From positions 118,741 to 182,740 of the forward strand of contig QENB01000005.1 of NCBI GenBank assembly GCA_003331065.1: a stretch of DNA of 64,000 bases, read 5' to 3'. The translations under genes and the position numbers were made by a program. The DNA is from Candidatus Tokpelaia sp. JSC188. GTDB lineage: Bacteria; Pseudomonadota; Alphaproteobacteria; Rhizobiales; Rhizobiaceae. Of this stretch, positions 49,060 through 57,610 are shown piece by piece. Position 1 is the stretch's first letter; the number at the start of each line of letters is the position of its first letter. The notes under the pieces were generated by a model that saw nothing but the letters and a program-made list of their open reading frames with translations, was not told the origin of the DNA and made no database searches.

Positions 49060-50724
49060 ATGATGAATTATCATTTATCAGTAAGAGTGATAAGTAGAGG
49101 TGACGGCAGGAGCGCACTAGCATCTGCCGCTTATCATTCTGGAAGTGTGATTCGTGATGAGCGAACAGGGATAGTTCACAAATATGATCATCGCAAAATA
49201 GTTGAACACAGTGAAATCGTTCTTCCAGAAGGTTCTCCTGATTGGGCATTTGATAGAGAGAAGCTTTGGAATGAGGCTGAACATGCAGAGAAGCGGAAAA
49301 ACGCGAAGGTAGCACGTGAATTTGAGATTACTTTGCCTGCAGGATTAGATTCTGATCAACGTTGGAAGCTTACGATGTTATTTGCTTGCGAGATCAGTGA
49401 ACGTTATGGCGTTGCTGTTGACGTTGCCATCCATACGTCTAGCAAAGAAGAAAATAATAGGACTCATCATGCGCATCTTCTTGCAACGACTAGATATTTA
49501 GGTCCTAACGGGTTTGGGGGAAAGACTCGTCGACTGGACGTTAAATCTACAGCTTTTGTTGAAATTGAATATCTCCGTAAGCGTTGGGCTGTCTTGAAAA
49601 ATGATGCTCTGGAAAGGGTTCAGGTTTCGGGGCGTGGTGATCATCATAGTTTTGAGCGCTGTGGTATTGATGCTGAACCTCAGATTCATACTGGTTCCTC
49701 TGTGGTACTTATAGAGCGACGAATTGGTCTAGAAGCGCCTGTTACAGAGGTTGATCGGCGCGTAGACATTCGTGAAAAACGTCACTTACGTGCGTATATT
49801 AATCGTGGCAGCGCTTGGGTTCGGGAAGAAAGCATTCGGTTAAGCAGGCATTTTCATGGTTTAGCACATAATCTGAATAAAGCAGCTGTTTTTGCTCTAT
49901 GTGAAGAGGATCAGGCAACACGAGAGAAGCAAGATAGAACAGATAAGTATCGTAATCGTCTAGCAGGCATGGACAGCCGGGAGCTTTCGGTTGCGATTGA
50001 TCGTCTTCGTCCGCCGCGGGTGATTGATTTAGTGGAGGCGGATCGTTCTGTTTTGGAGGTTAGTGCTGAAGTTGACGCTTTAAAGGATCATCATTCTGCA
50101 GTGGATTATTTGTCGAATCGTGCTGCTGAAAAAGCTCATTCTTGGCGTTCATCGCATGCTATTCGGACGTGGTTTCATGATCATGGGATTATTTCAGCAA
50201 GTCCGCTTCGTGCCCTGGAAGTTGAACGGGATAGATATCGTTCTGAAGAGCATAGTCTTCGTCCTTGCATTGATGAGGCTGTTTTACGAGAGCAGCATAT
50301 TCGTGATAAAGTCTTTGAACGCCTTAGTAAGGAACAGGAGCCTGTTCTTGCTTTAGTTCGTTCCCTCGAGGCGTTGCAAGGAAAGCGGAGAAGTGAGGAG
50401 TTGCTCCAAGAACAGCGCTTGGAGATTGAAAAGCGTGCTGATCGCGAGCGATTGGCCGTGCCTGTGGAATTTTCTGGGTTAGCAGAAAAGCGTTTGTTTA
50501 GGCACTCTGGATGGGGGGATGGTGGTGCACGATGGCAGTATGTGCCAGAAGATCTTCGCAAGCTGATTGACCAATATAATTCTGTACCAGAGAAGGATAA
50601 AGCTCTCATTTTAGAAGGTTTAAAAAACGATAGAGCTCGGGGTGATGAAGTTCGTGATCTTTTAGCCAAGCATCGTCATCAGTATCAGCAGTATCGTGAG
50701 AGAAATCGCGGAATAGAACGGTGA
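49060..50724 (+). CDS. mobA: MobA/MobL family (MOBQ) relaxase
   Basis: 554 residues from the ATG at 49060. DNA relaxase that nicks oriT and leads plasmid strands into a recipient through a transfer channel encoded elsewhere. N-terminal relaxase domain: MNYHLSVRVISRGDGRSALASAAYHSG with candidate catalytic Tyr25, and the metal-binding histidine motif THHAHLLATTR at 135-145. The C-terminal part (260-554) is charged and coiled-coil-rich; there is no helicase domain and no BID-type secretion domain was recognised. Reading frame is intact and its base composition is visibly richer in G and C than its flanks, a sign of separate origin. A GTG frame begins inside its stop codon. Confidence 0.88.
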   Translation: MMNYHLSVRVISRGDGRSALASAAYHSGSVIRDERTGIVHKYDHRKIVEHSEIVLPEGSPDWAFDREKLWNEAEHAEKRKNAKVAREFEITLPAGLDSDQRWKLTMLFACEISERYGVAVDVAIHTSSKEENNRTHHAHLLATTRYLGPNGFGGKTRRLDVKSTAFVEIEYLRKRWAVLKNDALERVQVSGRGDHHSFERCGIDAEPQIHTGSSVVLIERRIGLEAPVTEVDRRVDIREKRHLRAYINRGSAWVREESIRLSRHFHGLAHNLNKAAVFALCEEDQATREKQDRTDKYRNRLAGMDSRELSVAIDRLRPPRVIDLVEADRSVLEVSAEVDALKDHHSAVDYLSNRAAEKAHSWRSSHAIRTWFHDHGIISASPLRALEVERDRYRSEEHSLRPCIDEAVLREQHIRDKVFERLSKEQEPVLALVRSLEALQGKRRSEELLQEQRLEIEKRADRERLAVPVEFSGLAEKRLFRHSGWGDGGARWQYVPEDLRKLIDQYNSVPEKDKALILEGLKNDRARGDEVRDLLAKHRHQYQQYRERNRGIER

Positions 50725-51012
50725 ATGAGATTGATGTGGTGGATATGTTTGTTCCATTGAAATGGAAAAATATGCATACAACAAATCAGTGGGCGGCTTT
50801 GTTATATTACGGCTGTTCTTTCAGCGTTTCTCAGTGTTCTTACCGGGAAGCAAGTTGGGATGCTCTGTTGAAGCATAGCTCGTTTCATTGTTAAGGCCAC
50901 AATTCCGAAGTATACGAAGGAGTATTTAGCTGGTTCAGAGTATTTAGACCTGCATTTGATACGAGACGTGAATAAGTCTCCTGCTCCGGCATTTGGCAGC
51001 AAGCTTGTATGA
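50721..51012 (+). pseudogene. frameshifted small membrane protein downstream of the relaxase
   Basis: A GTG overlapping the relaxase stop opens a frame (MNEIDVVDMFVPLKWKN) that, with a frame change near 50810, continues as ITAVLSAFLSVLTGKQVGML (a membrane segment), a stop codon near 50870, and then ATIPKYTKEYLAGSEYLDLHL to a stop at 51010. The overlap with the relaxase suggests an original mob operon member. Family not recognised. Confidence 0.4.
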
Positions 51013-51443
51013 AACGCAGCGATGTCTATCAGTGCCCTATTTACGACCATTATATACACATAGCTTGAATTAACGATTCGTCGTCAGCTTTTCGATTATC
51101 CAGCTAGCGCAATAGCCACATGGTTTGTAAGCTAGCCATGCTTCCTCATCGTCCGATGAAGGTTGAAACACTGCTCAAGAAAACAGAAAAATCAATAAAG
51201 TGGATAACATCGTAATGGGTAAGTACTACCACCGGTGATGCTTCAAAATAATTCCTATAAAGGTTTCATAATCAATCAATTGCAGCAATTCTAATGAATT
51301 TCTAATCCTTTTCTAATCTCCACATAAAAGAGATTAAAGATTAGACAAAGTGCGTGAGTACCTCGTGCACGTGTGTGAGAAACCTTCTAAGTTTTGCGAT
51401 GTTTTTTGATAAATTTTCGGCGTTTTTTAATCTCTCTTTCTGA

Positions 51444-51458
51444 GGCCCTTCTTGGGCC
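51444..51458. terminator. GC-rich hairpin, possible terminator
   Basis: GGCCC, loop TTCTT, GGGCC; a short GC-rich stem without an immediate T run. Might terminate the mob transcript or be a plasmid-derived structure. Confidence 0.3.
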
Positions 51459-51502
51459 GAGGTTTGAATTCCCCGTGTATGAGTAAGCTGGCTTGCTTAT
51501 AA

Positions 51503-51528
51503 AAAAGTTGAAAAAATTTGCAACTTTT
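51503..51528. repeat. 8-bp inverted repeat AAAAGTTG/CAACTTTT
   Basis: Perfect arms separated by ten A/T-rich bases, followed by CAGTTTTTTACT. An AT-rich hairpin of unknown purpose in the gene-free stretch after the relaxase. Confidence 0.35.
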
Positions 51529-52017
51529 CAGTTTTTTACTGTATCCTCTATTTTCTAATTGATTCACCATATTTTATTCAATTAATTCAACGAATTAATG
51601 GTTTGAAAATGAGAAATGAGGTTGAAATTGCACTTTTTAAAGTAGGAACTACTATACTTTCTAAAGGCATGCGAAGTTTAGAATAAAAGACTTGATGACA
51701 GGTGATTATAGGTTCAAAACCTAGATGATCAATTACTCAAAGATGGGCTCTGGCCAAAAAGAGGCTGGTATGCTAGCAAGTCCAAGGAGAAATTATGATT
51801 GGTATTATGGGATATTTAATAGACGTAATCATTTCCACCATGATTCGGATTATACTGAACGTGAGTACTGATGCAAAACCACTCACGAGTCTGTTCATCT
51901 ATATCATCCTCTTACTCAATTCTACCAAATGAACCAAAACAAAATTTAGCATCAGGTCTGATAAATATGATTTCTAATTAATCATTAATCAAAAACTTAA
52001 AAACAGTCGAATGTATC

Positions 52018-53551
52018 ATGAACAATTGCCCGAATATTCTTATCTTAATGGTTGATCAACTGTCCGGAACCCTATTTTCCGATGGCCCAGCCTTCTTTTT
52101 GCACACACCCAATCTTCGAACATTAGCAGCACGATAGGTACGTTATTCTCAATAATTATACTGCTTCACCACTATGTTCCCCTGCTCGCGCATCTTTTAT
52201 GAGCGGACAGCTTCCATCTAACACGGGCGTCTATGATAATGCTGCTGAATTCACTTCGTCGATCCCTACCTTTGCTCATCACCTTCGTGCTTATGGTTAT
52301 TACACTTGCCTATCGGGAAAGATGCACTTCGTTGGTCCAGATCACTTGCATGGATTCGAAGAGCGGTTAACAACTGATATTTACCCAGCCGATTTCGGAT
52401 AGACTCCAGACTACCGAAAATCAGATGAACGCATCGACTGGTGGTACCACAACCTGGGATCAGTCACCGGATCAGGCGTGGCTGAAATCACAAATCAAAT
52501 GGAGTACGATGATGAAGTTTCCTTTCCCGCTTATCAAAAGCTCCATGATCTATCACGTCAATCAAATAACAAAGACCGTTGCCCATGGTGTCTGACTATT
52601 TCCTTTACTCACCCGCACGATCCCTATGTGACGCGCCGTCAGTATTGGGATCTCTATGATAACTGTTCCCAACTTGATCCAGAAATAGGTTTTATCCCAT
52701 ATGAAGAACAAGATCCACATTCAAAACGGCTTTATCTTGCTGGTGATTATGCAAGCTTTAATATCACAAAAGAGGATGTGCGCAGATCTCGTCGCAGTTA
52801 TTTTGCTAACATCTCCTATATTGATGATAAGATCGGTGAAATACTTTCCATTCTCGAACGAACGCGCATGTCCAATAACACTATAATTCTATTCTGTTCC
52901 GATCATGGCGATATGTTAGGTGAGCATGGTCTGTGGTTTAAGATGAGTTTTTTTAAAGGATCATCACGTGTTCCCCTGATGATCGCTGGAAGAGGAATTA
53001 AGCCTACACGTATTAATCATCCAGATTTCCAATCTCGACGTTTGCCCAACTATATGCGACCTTGCCAGAATCGACATTTCTGCAATCATTCCATGGATCA
53101 ATGGACAATCATTGAAACCAATGATTCAAGAGGATAGATACGTAGTAAATCCAATTCTAATGGAATATGCAGCTGAAGGCTCCTATGCACCGCATGTAGC
53201 CGTACGCGATGGTAAATACAAATTTTGTGCATTGTGAGATTGATCCGCAACAGCTCTTTGATTTAGAAGCGGATCCATTTGAACTAAGAAATCTTGCAGT
53301 CGACCCACGTTATAGCGATCTGATTTCTTCCTTTATCCGAAAAATGCGTATTTATTGGGACACGAACGCCTTTGACACTGCTGTTCGCTACAGCCAAGCT
53401 AGACGATAGGATAATCTATCCAGCGCTACGAAACGGTGCCTATTTTCCATGGGACTACCAACCCTTGCAAAAAGCTTCAGAGCGGTACATGCGCAACCAC
53501 ATGGATCTTAATCTTTTAGAGGAACGGCAACGTTTTCCAAGAGATGAATAG
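52018..53551 (+). pseudogene. betC: choline-sulfatase (betC) pseudogene
   Basis: Near full-length but broken choline sulfatase. Recognisable in order: NILILMVDQLSGTLFSDGPA at the start, stop TAG at 52135 with a frameshift, then LCSPARASF (the CxPxR formylglycine site, 52175-52189) still intact, GYYTCLSGKMHFVGPD, a Trp-to-stop at 52400 (PADFG*TPDYRK), EITNQMEYDDEVSF, SFTHPHDPYV, FCSDHGDMLGEHGLWFKM, loss of similarity after AGRGIKP (about 53005), then a shifted frame with LMEYAAEGSYAPHVAVRDGKY, a second Trp-to-stop at 53407, and a C-terminal RNGAYFPWDYQPLQKASERYM ending at 53551. Functional BetC releases choline and sulfate from choline-O-sulfate, so its loss removes one choline and sulfur source. 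Confidence 0.9.
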
Positions 53552-53614
53552 ATCTTCAGATTTCATAATCGTCACTAGACACACTGAAAACTATTCAAAC
53601 TATTTTCATTTACG

Positions 53615-53657
53615 GGTTGTTCCTTCTTGAACATAAGTCTCCGATTCTGGAACAACC
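53615..53657. repeat. 9-bp inverted repeat GGTTGTTCC/GGAACAACC
   Basis: Perfect arms 25 bases apart, shortly after the betC relic and about 120 bases before the MobV relic. Could be part of a decayed oriT or operator of the mob gene; no nic-site match was secure. Confidence 0.35.
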
Positions 53658-53778
53658 TTAACGATATGCTATTGCTCACATCTCCCAGCAACACCTAATT
53701 ACCATGAATTAAGTGGTCTGCTCGAGGCTAACAACGCCTAATCACGAATTAAAAAAGAACTAAAACAAGGAATGCCCC

Positions 53779-54068
53779 ATGTCATATGCATTAAGTTATC
53801 GTGCGCGCTAAAAAATTAGAAAAAATGGGAAATATCGCCTCTGTTCATCACTACTGTGAACGTGAAACATCTAATATCGATCAAATAAAAACGCCAGAAA
53901 GCGAATGCTACCCCGCAAAATACCAAAAAAGCAATCAGAAAATACGCGCTCATTCACAAGAATGAACAGACACCGCATCTCTCCGCTTTCGCAGTCCCAC
54001 TCACAAAAGATGAGCGCCTATCCGCAAAGGTTGCTACAAGCGTTCAAGAACGCTCTAGAGCAGAATAA
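53779..54068 (+). pseudogene. Mob_Pre (MobV-family) relaxase relic
   Basis: Start codon ATG at 53779 (MSYAL), frame change within the next 20 bases, then RAKKLEKMGNIASVHHYCERET.SNIDQIKTPE in phase, which matches the N-terminus of Gram-negative Mob_Pre relaxases (xRAKKLKxMGxxAxSxxHxxRERETPNA). After a stop at 53963 the frame beginning at 53970 gives TPHLSAFAVPLTKDERLSAK, the conserved DETTPHLSAFVVPL motif III of the same family, now only 70 residues downstream, implying an internal deletion. It ends at TAA 54066-54068. Clearly inactive. Confidence 0.8.
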
Positions 54069-54939
54069 ATACTGAAAACAGCCCCTCTACCACTCCAAGA
54101 ACGATTAAAAATCACTGAAAAAACCATTTCAGCCTTTGTAGACAGTGTCTAGAGTCAAATAAGCCAAACAAACTCTGACAAGAAAAAACTCAATGCTGAA
54201 AAACAACACCGCATACAAGAATTACCAGATCTCATGAAAAAGGCGTTGGTGTCGTTCAACTCGTCTCTACTAAACTTTTATAGCTACCCGAAAAACTGCT
54301 AGAATATGATAAAATGTTGGAATGGTCAATTGTTGAAAACAATACCAAAAAAAAAGGTAAAAGGGGGAATAACCCTGTACTCAACGACTAAAGCGCTTCT
54401 CATACATTCCCAAGACAAGCCAATAAATCACCGGCATTCGTGCAATCATCATTGAATGACGTTGGCAAAACAATTTCAACAAGAAGCTGAACAAGCCAAA
54501 AAAGGAGAATAAGAACAAACCAAGGCCATGCGAAAAACAAAAACAGAGATTACGAGTTGGAAATATAGAAAAAGAAAAAGCTTCTAATGAAAAGAATTCT
54601 TTATAATAATCGTAGTGATTGCTATTGGTCTAACAACTTGTTCTGAGAAATCCACAAAATTGTCTATTCCTAAAGAAGTTATCGTATCGATGAACCGTTC
54701 TTTTGTGTTCGTTTTGAAGCTAATAAAGTGATTCTCTCCGGGTTGGATATAAAGGAAAGACATTTACCCCTAGTAAATTCAACCATTCACGATGATGAAC
54801 GACTCTTAGTCGGCGATAGTTCTAACGGTTACAGAATAGTAAGCTAGGATTAATTCAACAAAATGTGAAGATAACTTAAATTGTTGTTTAACTAAAAGAG
54901 GCTTTGCCCCCGTCCTCTTATAATAAGTTTAAAAAATCC
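54069..54939 (+). other. decayed region after the MobV relic, with a lipoprotein-like remnant
   Basis: Charged helical fragments (for example LQERLKITEKTISAFVDSV, about 54100-54170, and similar pieces to about 54540) read like the coiled-coil tail of a mobilisation protein with many stops. Near 54590-54720 a frame reads FFIIIVVIAIGLTTCSEKSTKL, a lipoprotein signal with an LTTC lipobox, but the ATG is out of phase by one base. No intact gene. Confidence 0.45.
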
Positions 54940-55428
54940 TCAAAAAGGCTGTACATATAAAAGTATAGATACTATGTAAAGCGCACTCATATAGTATATA
55001 ATACTTTCAGTTTTACTTCCTACTTTAAATCTTAATCCATATCGTAACAGATGATATTTTCTATATCTAAAAGGAAATAACCCATACTCTATTCCGCCCC
55101 AAGTTAAGCTGTCTTGCATTATATGTACTAAGCATCCAGTAAAGAATACCACTAATAAAATTTTGTCAAAGTAAAAAGATAGAAATATAGTAATTAATAT
55201 CAAAGGAATATTATGTGTTATTGTTCTATGTCCAAAAAAATAATTAATAGTTTTAGAAATTAATTTAAAGTTTCTACCAATAATTGATTTCGGTTCATCT
55301 ATATCTGGAGTAATACAACCAAGAACAAATAGGCAAGTCAATAGAGCATATCTTTCATTAAATTGTGTTATTAACAAAGGAGTCGAAGCTATTGCTAAGC
55401 TATTAACTATATGTGTTTTACCCAGCAT
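54940..55428 (-). CDS. YdjM/DUF457 family membrane-bound metal-dependent hydrolase
   Basis: 162 residues with about four transmembrane segments. Conserved motifs of the family: GKTHIVNS (His6), CITPDIDEPKS, FGHRTITHNIP and CLVHIMQDSLTWGG, which together supply His/Asp metal ligands. E. coli YdjM is an SOS-induced inner-membrane protein and some relatives are phospholipase-like hydrolases, but function here is unknown. No LexA-type site was identified upstream. It is intact and flanked on both sides by decayed DNA, so it may be a recently acquired or selected gene. Confidence 0.8.
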   Translation of the reverse strand: MLGKTHIVNSLAIASTPLLITQFNERYALLTCLFVLGCITPDIDEPKSIIGRNFKLISKTINYFFGHRTITHNIPLILITIFLSFYFDKILLVVFFTGCLVHIMQDSLTWGGIEYGLFPFRYRKYHLLRYGLRFKVGSKTESIIYYMSALYIVSILLYVQPF

Positions 55429-56150
55429 GCTCGTTATAAACTTTTAAAAAGTCAAAAGGCTTCCACAGCTAATTTGTGTATCTACTGCAGAGATATAGAA
55501 AGGGAAGCATTAGCAACAATTAAAGAACGGAAAACTAGGTGTAACAAGCTCTAATTTATGCTCCATGCTCATTTTATTGCACCAACCATAGCACATCTGC
55601 TGCTACCATCTGTGACCACACAAAGCAAGAAAAAATCTAACCAAAATATAATCTAAGCCAACAATCTAGAAGGAACCTTCAAAACATCTAATTTTCCGCG
55701 CTTTCGTTTTAGTGAAAATTGCCTCAAGGAAAAAAGCATTTTGGTTGTAAGGTTGGAAAGAAAAGGTTAGGACTTGGATTGAGGGCTGCATCTCATTCTT
55801 AATGATATGGATGCAAGAATTGTCTATAAAGACCGCATAAACGTCCGTAGAACACCTTTTAGTGGGGACCCGGATATTCTTTTTGCATACCCTTTGCCGA
55901 GCAGCCAACATGTGTAAGTAGCAGAAAGGTACTAACAAAACGCTCTTTGCTTTCAATTGTGTCAAAGATGATTGATCATGCGATATCGGGTTAAAAGAAA
56001 AGCCTCTCTGTAAATTTTCTTAAATGTTTCTTCAATAATACGTAATTATACTCTATATTAGAGTGGGTACATGTGTTTTCCTGGTAAGGAAAGATCATGA
56101 TTCATTACAATCAAGTTACTTGACTAACATAGATAGCGTAAGGAGAAAAT
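55429..56150. other. gene-free region between ydjM-like and DUF5710 genes
   Basis: About 720 bases. A 99-codon minus-strand frame (55666-55965) has no ribosome site or recognised family. The last 100 bases must include the promoter for the DUF5710 gene; its AAGGAG ribosome site is at 56140-56145. Confidence 0.4.
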
Positions 56151-56753
56151 ATGGAACGAGTTGATCTTGTTGTTCCGTTTGAGGAGAAAGAAGAGGCCAA
56201 GCAGCTAGGCGCACGCTGGGATAAGACATATAAGATTTGGTATGTTCCAGAGGGTATCAACCCTGATCACTTTCAACGTTGGTTTCCAGAAACCAACGTA
56301 CGATCCACTAGCTATTTCATAGGAAAAAATACACAGAGGTGCTGGAAATGCAAAGAACGCACAAATGTATATGGTTTCTATCTACCAGGAGGGAGTGAAG
56401 TCTTCGACGAGAAAAGAGAGATCTGGAAGGAACGTTGGAAGTCCCTTTGTCTCTCTTACGTGATTTATCTTGTACCTTCTGTTGCAGAAGGCATAAGGAT
56501 ATTTTCCAGAGGTCATTATTATATCAGTTTTAGCAAAACTGTAGAACAACGATACTGGATGAACCACTGCGAACATTGTAAAGCAAAGCTAGGGGATTTT
56601 GGGATATATCAAGAACTAGATGGTGGATTTTGCCCAATGAACAAACGTCAAGCCGCACAAATCGCACTCCATGAAATTAGTAAGCCTTTTAGCGGATATG
56701 CAGACTATGATACAGATAGCTCCTTTAAATACATGAGGAAGTGCACTGATTAG
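56151..56753 (+). CDS. DUF5710-domain protein with two CxxC zinc knuckles
   Basis: 200 residues. Residues 1-47 form a DUF5710 domain (VDLVVPFEEKEEAKQLGARWDKTYKIWYVPEG), a small fold commonly fused to primases, TraC-type or other plasmid-transfer proteins. Residues 60-165 contain CWKC (64-67) and CEHC (140-143), a likely zinc ribbon split by a 70-residue insertion, plus Cys161. The C-terminal 35 residues are polar. It has a strong ribosome site (AAGGAG, spacing 5). Function unknown; family and location suggest a plasmid or mobile-element accessory protein that binds nucleic acid. Confidence 0.8.
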   Translation: MERVDLVVPFEEKEEAKQLGARWDKTYKIWYVPEGINPDHFQRWFPETNVRSTSYFIGKNTQRCWKCKERTNVYGFYLPGGSEVFDEKREIWKERWKSLCLSYVIYLVPSVAEGIRIFSRGHYYISFSKTVEQRYWMNHCEHCKAKLGDFGIYQELDGGFCPMNKRQAAQIALHEISKPFSGYADYDTDSSFKYMRKCTD

Positions 56754-56932
56754 TCAGTAAACTCAAAAAAGCAAAAGCACCATATTGGCTCTACTAGTTC
56801 TTGTTTTGCATGGAATGCAAGACAGGGGGTCCTATAATTAGAGTGCCTGACACGCCAATATTGTAGCATAAAGTATGTAATTTTACAAACCGTCGGATTA
56901 TCAACCCCTATCTTCTGATAGGAGAACTCCAT

Positions 56933-57046
56933 TTGAGAAATCAATTAATCATTATACTTTCCTTCCTTCTTCTGTTTTCAGCATGCGATAATCAAAAATG
57001 CACAGTGGAGCATCCATGCGCTGATATTCTCCCATCGCTGGAATGA
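56933..57046 (+). CDS. 37-residue lipoprotein
   Basis: TTG start at 56933 with AGGAG (56920-56924) eight bases upstream. MRNQLIIILSFLLLFSAC is a textbook lipoprotein signal with lipobox FSAC (Cys18), followed by a 19-residue Cys-containing tail (DNQKCTVEHPCADILPSLE). Small lipoproteins of this kind (TrbK, VirB7-like) accompany transfer genes and often act in entry exclusion, but no transfer operon is present, so this role is a guess. The mature Cys pair could form a disulfide. Confidence 0.6.
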   Translation: MRNQLIIILSFLLLFSACDNQKCTVEHPCADILPSLE

Positions 57047-57610
57047 GTGATAATGAGATGACCTTTGAGAAAACGGAAAAGGCATTATTTGGGTTTGATC
57101 TCGACTTTGTCTTGTCGACAGCTTCTTGTGTTTGCTATCGAAGTAAACCGAGTATAGCGAGCTTGCTGATTACGCAATTCTTTAGCATCTGCCTGTTTTA
57201 AATAGAGAAAGGACCATGCAGGGATAAAAATCCAGCTACACCGGCAACATTTGTTGCGCATATTGCTATCAGATACTTGTGGCATCTTGTTTAAAAGATC
57301 CGATTCTTCTTTGTATCTGATAATAGGGCGCCTATCGTTTAGTTTTGATTAAGATGAGAGTTCACCGCGATGAACGCCAAGAATAATTTTTTCACGTGAT
57401 TACCTTTTGCATACCGAAAAGTGCCGGTGAAAATTTAGTAATAATTAATACCACTTTCCATTTTTATTGATTATATAAATTCCATTTTCTGAGTGTTATC
57501 TTATATCCAGTGTTTCGTGCTGATGTATTTTATGTTCCAATCATTAAAATAGATCATCTAATGATGAATGGGTATACAATGCACCTTTATAAGGCATCCT
57601 CCTTGAACAC
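57047..57610. other. gene-free region upstream of the autotransporter
   Basis: About 560 bases. A minus-strand frame of 66 codons (57085-57285) has some protein-like character (LYLKQADAKELRNQQARYTR) but no ribosome site and could be a relic. The stretch presumably contains the autotransporter promoter. Confidence 0.4.

Larger units (their letters stand above)
51013..52017. other. 1-kb gene-free region with small inverted repeats
   Basis: No gene recognised. It contains GGCCC-TTCTT-GGGCC at 51444-51458 (a terminator-like hairpin) and AAAAGTTG/CAACTTTT at 51503-51528. Being downstream of the mob gene it could hold plasmid control or replication sequences, but no iterons or replication initiator gene were found. 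Confidence 0.4.

Noticed and set aside
50181..50669. 162-codon minus-strand frame inside the relaxase gene
   Set aside because: Ser/Arg-rich shadow of the well-supported relaxase frame.
49060..50724. Possible BID secretion domain in the relaxase C-terminus, as in some Bartonella relaxases
   Set aside because: The C-terminal part reads like the ordinary charged coiled-coil tail of MobA/MobL proteins; no BID signature seen.
51346..51370. AAAGTGCG-containing stretch resembling a MOBQ nic site
   Set aside because: Lacks the CCCT that follows nic in known MOBQ origins and has no adjacent hairpin; chance match likely.
55666..55965. 99-codon minus-strand frame
   Set aside because: No start-region signals and no family; lies in otherwise decayed DNA.
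57085..57285. 66-codon minus-strand frame with LYLKQADAKELRNQQARY
   Set aside because: Protein-like but no ribosome site or recognisable homologue; kept only as a possible relic.
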